A stretch of 9,073 bases of DNA, from NCBI GenBank assembly GCA_028819945.1, contig JAPPKQ010000160.1, positions 1 to 9,073 of the forward strand, written 5' to 3'. How positions within the stretch are numbered: position 1 is the first letter of the stretch; every line of letters begins with the position of its first letter. The notes beneath the pieces were generated by a model. It saw only the letters and a list, made by a program, of their open reading frames with translations. It was not told where the DNA came from and made no database searches. A program made the translations under genes and the position numbers. This document shows, one piece after another, positions 6,062 through 9,073 of this stretch. This stretch comes from a bacterium. Its GTDB lineage: Bacteria > Actinomycetota > Acidimicrobiia > Acidimicrobiales > CATQHL01.

Positions 6062-6835
6062 ATGAACCGATTCGAGGGCAAGGTCGTGATCGTGACCGGG
6101 GCGGCCGGGGGCATCGGACGGGCTGCGGCGCTGCGCTTCGCCGCCGAGGGTGCGGCCGTCGTGGCGGTCGACCTGGACACCGAGGGCCTGGTCGGGACCG
6201 TCGCCGCGGTCGAGGCGGCCGGCGGGAGCGCGCATGCGGTTCGGGCCGATGTGACGCAGTCGGGCGACGTGGAGGCCTACGTGCAGGCGGCCGTGAACCG
6301 CTTCGGCGGGGTGGACGTGCTGTTCAACAACGCCGGCATCGAAGGGGTCGTCTCGCCGCTGGAGGACTACCCCGAGGACGTGTTCGACAAGGTGATGGCT
6401 GTGAACGTGAGGGGCGTGTGGCTCGGCATGCGCCACGTGGCGGGCGCCATGCGAGCCCGCGGCGGCGGCGCCATTGTCAATGCATCCTCGGGCGCCGGGT
6501 TGCGCGGCACGCCGGAGCTGATCGCCTACGGCGCCAGCAAGCACGCGGTGATCGGCATGACCGAGACCGCGGCGATCGAGCTGGCGCCGGCCGGGATCCG
6601 GGTGAACGCCGTCTGCCCCGGGCCGGTCGACACCCGCATGCTGGAGGCGATCGCGGCCGGCAAGTTCCCCGAGGATCCGGACCTGTTCCTGAGGCGAAGC
6701 GACGAGCGGAACCCCATGGGTCGGCGGGGCAGACCCGAGGAGGTCGTCGCCCTGGTGACCTTTCTGGCGTCGGAGGACGCCTCGTACATCAACGGCGGCT
6801 GGCACACCGTGGATGGCGGGTGGGCCGCCGGCTGA
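6062..6835 (+). CDS. Short-chain dehydrogenase/reductase (classical SDR, probably NAD-dependent)
   Basis: A 257-residue classical SDR, expected to oxidise an alcohol or reduce a ketone in the cytosol. Cofactor motif TGAAGGIG (12-19). D37 at the end of the second strand (VAVDLD, 34-39) favours NAD(H) over NADP(H). NNAG is at 89-92 and the structural Asn at N115. The catalytic triad is S143, Y156 and K160 (YGASK), with the usual 13-residue S-Y spacing. PGPVDTRM (187-193 region) and the C-terminal FLASEDASYINGGWHTVDGG (234-253) are standard. The ATG at 6062 was chosen because it is preceded by GAGAGGA and starts right at the family N-terminus; longer in-frame starts reach back into the sulfatase promoter. 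Substrate not recognisable. It is followed 102 bp later, on the same strand, by the binding lipoprotein. Confidence 0.93.
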   Translation: MNRFEGKVVIVTGAAGGIGRAAALRFAAEGAAVVAVDLDTEGLVGTVAAVEAAGGSAHAVRADVTQSGDVEAYVQAAVNRFGGVDVLFNNAGIEGVVSPLEDYPEDVFDKVMAVNVRGVWLGMRHVAGAMRARGGGAIVNASSGAGLRGTPELIAYGASKHAVIGMTETAAIELAPAGIRVNAVCPGPVDTRMLEAIAAGKFPEDPDLFLRRSDERNPMGRRGRPEEVVALVTFLASEDASYINGGWHTVDGGWAAG

Positions 6836-6937
6836 ACGGGAGCCACGCCGACGTGCACGGGAATCAAACATTTGGTAGTTTCTCTGCGAACTGATTGCCC
6901 TGCTAGGGAGCTTGGCAACGACGTTGAGGGGACTTAC

Positions 6938-9073
6938 ATGAGGACACGATCACGGTTCTTCGCACTTCTCGGGATTCTGTTGGCGTTCTCGCTGCTGGCC
7001 ACGGCGTGCGCAGGCGACGACGACGAACCCTCGGCACCTGATCCCGGTGCCGCGCCGGCTGCGCCTGCCGGTGAGGCCGAGGACATGGACGACGCCGAGG
7101 AGATGGATGACGCGGCCCCGGCACCCGCTGCGGCCGCCGACGACGATGCGGCTCCGGCTCCGCCCCCGGCCGCCGACGACGCGGCCCCGGCGGATGACGA
7201 CGCCGAGCCGGCCACCGCGGCCGACGCCGCCGAGCCGATGGTGATCGGCCCGCCGGAGGTGGACCTGATCCGGGTGTGTGCAGCGCCGTCGTTCACCCAG
7301 ATGTATGCGGAGGTCATGGTCTCGCAGGGATTCCTCTCCGATCGGGGGACCGACATCGAGTTCGTGGCGTGCTTGTCGGGTCCGGCGCAGGCCGCGGCGT
7401 TGGTCTCGAGACAGGTCGACATCGCACTGAACACCCCCGACAACATGCTGGGCATCCGCAACGCCGATTTCGACGTGGTCATGTTCGCCCAGATCGTCGA
7501 CACCCACTTCTTCGACATCGTGGTGTCGAACAACTTCGGGCAGATCGACTGCGCCGAGGGCGACTGGGAGTGCGCGATGGCCGCACTCGAGGGCACCCGG
7601 GTCGGCGTGGTGGCCCGCGGCGCCGCCGCCGAGCAGATCGCCCGGCAGCTGCTCGACTCGGCCGGGTTCGATCCCGACGACTCCACGTACATCGCCACCG
7701 GGCTGTCGGGAACGACACTGGCCGCGCTGGCTTCCGACGAGATCGACTGGACCATCACGTTCGAGCCGGGCCTGACCCGGGCCGAACTCGACGGCATCGG
7801 CTACCGGCCGTTCCGGCTCCAGGCGGGACACGGCCCGGCCGAGCTGGACTGGCCGTCGGCGATCCTGCTGACGGCCCGGGACTTCTGGGACAGCAACCCC
7901 AACACCGTCCTGCACTACCGCGAGGCAATGGTGGAAGCCGTCGAGTGGATGCGCGACCCGGCCAACCGCGACGAGCTGCTGGCGGGCGTGGTCGACTTCC
8001 TCGGCCTTGAGACCGAGATGGCCGCGCACATAGTGGACAACAACATCGGCAGCTACACCGTCACCGGCGTCCTCGACCCGGTCCGGATCGGCAACAACGT
8101 CGACTACGCGGTCGGTCGGGGCATCCTCGCCGAGGCCCAGCAGTTCGGGGAGTTCGCGGTCGGCCCGGACATCGACGCCATCCTGCCGGAGGAACTGGTG
8201 GCGGAGACCGATCACGTCCTGATCTGCCAGGCACCCTCGTTCAACGGCCTGACCGTGCATGTGGCGGTGGAGAAGGGCTTCCTGGGCGACCGGGGCGTGA
8301 CCGGCGAGTTCGTGCAGTGTCACTCCGGCCCGGCAAACGCTGCAGCGCTGATCGCCGGCGAGGTGAACTTCTCCATCAACACGCCCGACAACATGTTGGG
8401 CATCCGCAACGCCGGCTTCGACGTGGTGCTGTTCCAGCAGATCCAGGACACGCACTTCTTCGACATCATCATCAGCGAGAACTTCGGGCCCATCGACTGC
8501 GAGCAGGGCGACTGGCAGTGCACCATGGCCGCCCTCGAGGGCACCAGCGTGGGCGTGGTGGCCCGCGGCGCCGCCGCCGAGCAGATCGCCCGCCAGCTGT
8601 ACGACTCCGCCGGGTTCGACCCCGACGGCGCCACGTACATCGCCACCGGACTGGCCGGCACCACGCTGGCCGCCCTGTCCTCGGGCGAGGTGGACTGGGC
8701 CATCACCTTCGAGCCCGGCCTCAGCCAGGCGGTCATCGACGGCATCGGCTACTCGCCGTTCACCCTGCGCACCGGCCAAGGCCCCACCGAGTTGGACTGG
8801 CCCTCCGCGGTGAATACCACCAGCCGGGAGTTCTTCCAGAACAACCCCAACACCGTGGCCATCTACGCCCGCTCGGTCCGCGAGGCCATGGACTGGATGC
8901 GCAACCCGGCCAACCACCCGGAGGTCCTGGACCTCATGGAGAGCTTCCTGGGCCTGGACCGCTCGGTCGCCGAGGTCGTGCTGGCGAGCAACATCGGCAG
9001 CTTCAGCCTCAACGGGCGCCCCGACCCCAGGCGGCTGGGCAACAACGTGAACTACGCCGTGGGACGTGGCATC
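6938..9073 (+). CDS. Lipoprotein with two tandem ABC substrate-binding domains, TauA/NMT1-like (3' end off window)
   Basis: The frame is open for 712 codons to the window edge. Residues 1-23 are a signal peptide with basic start MRTRSR and hydrophobic core; C24 (LLATAC) is a plausible lipidation cysteine, so the protein should sit on the outer face of the membrane. Residues 25 to about 105 are a low-complexity Asp/Glu/Ala/Pro linker. Two homologous domains follow, aligned from 112-396 and 428-712. They have the TauA/SsuA/NMT1 type-2 periplasmic-binding layout: GFLxDRG, SGPAxAAAL, NTPDNMLGIRNA, LEGTxVGVVARGAAAEQIA, ITFEPGL. Four cysteines recur in each copy (114, 145, 205, 212 and 430, 461, 521, 528), suggesting two disulfides per domain. 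Start ATG at 6938 with GAGGGG at 6926-6931. It should deliver a small organic ligand to an ABC permease, presumably encoded beyond the right edge. Ligand unknown. A third copy cannot be excluded. Confidence 0.9.
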   Translation, partial: MRTRSRFFALLGILLAFSLLATACAGDDDEPSAPDPGAAPAAPAGEAEDMDDAEEMDDAAPAPAAAADDDAAPAPPPAADDAAPADDDAEPATAADAAEPMVIGPPEVDLIRVCAAPSFTQMYAEVMVSQGFLSDRGTDIEFVACLSGPAQAAALVSRQVDIALNTPDNMLGIRNADFDVVMFAQIVDTHFFDIVVSNNFGQIDCAEGDWECAMAALEGTRVGVVARGAAAEQIARQLLDSAGFDPDDSTYIATGLSGTTLAALASDEIDWTITFEPGLTRAELDGIGYRPFRLQAGHGPAELDWPSAILLTARDFWDSNPNTVLHYREAMVEAVEWMRDPANRDELLAGVVDFLGLETEMAAHIVDNNIGSYTVTGVLDPVRIGNNVDYAVGRGILAEAQQFGEFAVGPDIDAILPEELVAETDHVLICQAPSFNGLTVHVAVEKGFLGDRGVTGEFVQCHSGPANAAALIAGEVNFSINTPDNMLGIRNAGFDVVLFQQIQDTHFFDIIISENFGPIDCEQGDWQCTMAALEGTSVGVVARGAAAEQIARQLYDSAGFDPDGATYIATGLAGTTLAALSSGEVDWAITFEPGLSQAVIDGIGYSPFTLRTGQGPTELDWPSAVNTTSREFFQNNPNTVAIYARSVREAMDWMRNPANHPEVLDLMESFLGLDRSVAEVVLASNIGSFSLNGRPDPRRLGNNVNYAVGRGI
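7271..8125 (+). repeat. Tandem domain repeat, copy 1
   Basis: This segment (codons 112-396 of the lipoprotein) is homologous to copy 2 at a constant offset of 948 bp, with no net insertion or deletion. Hand counting gives 182 of 285 identical residues (about 64%). The two copies are separated by codons 397-427, which probably form the C-terminal edge of domain 1 plus a short linker. The match is strongest in codons 161-290 and weaker at both ends. Confidence 0.93.
8219..9073 (+). repeat. Tandem domain repeat, copy 2 (reaches the window edge)
   Basis: This is the second copy of the substrate-binding domain (codons 428-712). It ends at NYAVGRGI, exactly where copy 1 reads DYAVGRGI, so some 20-30 residues of the domain are still missing beyond the window. 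Cysteines and the NTPDNMLGIRNA block are retained. Residues near the start (TQMYAEVMVSQ versus NGLTVHVAVEK) differ most. Confidence 0.93.

Noticed and set aside
5155..6894. A 579-codon plus-strand open frame covering part of the sulfatase antisense and the dehydrogenase out of frame.
   Set aside because: Arg/Gly-rich composition with no domain. It crosses two well-supported genes and their promoter region.
7047..7244. A DNA repeat array (CRISPR-like) in the Asp/Ala/Pro-rich stretch.
   Set aside because: The units are short, irregular and in frame with the lipoprotein. They read as a low-complexity linker with no spacers.
6950..8917. A 655-codon open frame on the minus strand across both repeats of the lipoprotein.
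   Set aside because: It is antisense to a gene with a clear signal peptide and two recognisable domains. Its protein is repetitive with no known motif, and long antisense frames are expected with this GC3 bias. Its spread over both copies only mirrors the duplication.
7271..9073. The duplicated domains as an assembly artefact.
   Set aside because: The copies differ at about 36% of residues and at many silent positions, so they are not a duplicated read stretch.

Overview
The window is G+C-rich (about two thirds by eye) and shows strong GC3 codon bias. It carries a VapBC45-like pair, a MazEF pair with a ribbon-helix-helix (RHH) antitoxin, and -10-like TANNNT hexamers placed 6-7 nt before start codons, as in leaderless genes. 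All of this fits an actinomycete (Actinomycetota). A deeper placement, such as Acidimicrobiia, is only a guess.

Layout from left to right. (1) Positions 1-815, minus strand: the N-terminal half of a Baeyer-Villiger-type flavin monooxygenase, cut by the left edge. (2) Positions about 981-2504, plus strand: two toxin-antitoxin modules in tandem. The first is an RHH-DUF433 antitoxin with a DUF5615 PIN-like toxin. The second is an RHH MazE-like antitoxin with a MazF/PemK-like toxin. Each has overlapping cistrons and a repeat-bearing operator-like site at its start. (3) Positions 2505-2873: a 369-bp gap with a prominent inverted repeat, followed by a NYN-domain putative ribonuclease (2874-3548). 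(4) Positions 3580-5907, minus strand: a 775-residue formylglycine-type arylsulfatase. It is divergent from a 257-residue NAD-type short-chain dehydrogenase (6062-6835). (5) Position 6938 to the right edge, plus strand: an exported lipoprotein made of an acidic Ala/Pro-rich linker and two tandem copies of a TauA/NMT1-type ABC substrate-binding domain. The copies are about 64% identical at protein level and keep an exact 316-codon (948-bp) register. The gene runs off the window.

How the genes may work together. The left-centre block is a cluster of three different RNase-type genes (DUF5615/PIN-like, MazF, NYN), which looks like an accessory or stability island. The outer genes (monooxygenase, sulfatase, dehydrogenase, binding lipoprotein) look catabolic: capture of an organic, possibly sulfated, compound, ester cleavage and alcohol/ketone oxidation. 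That pathway is inferred from adjacency only. The most unusual item is the double-domain substrate-binding lipoprotein.
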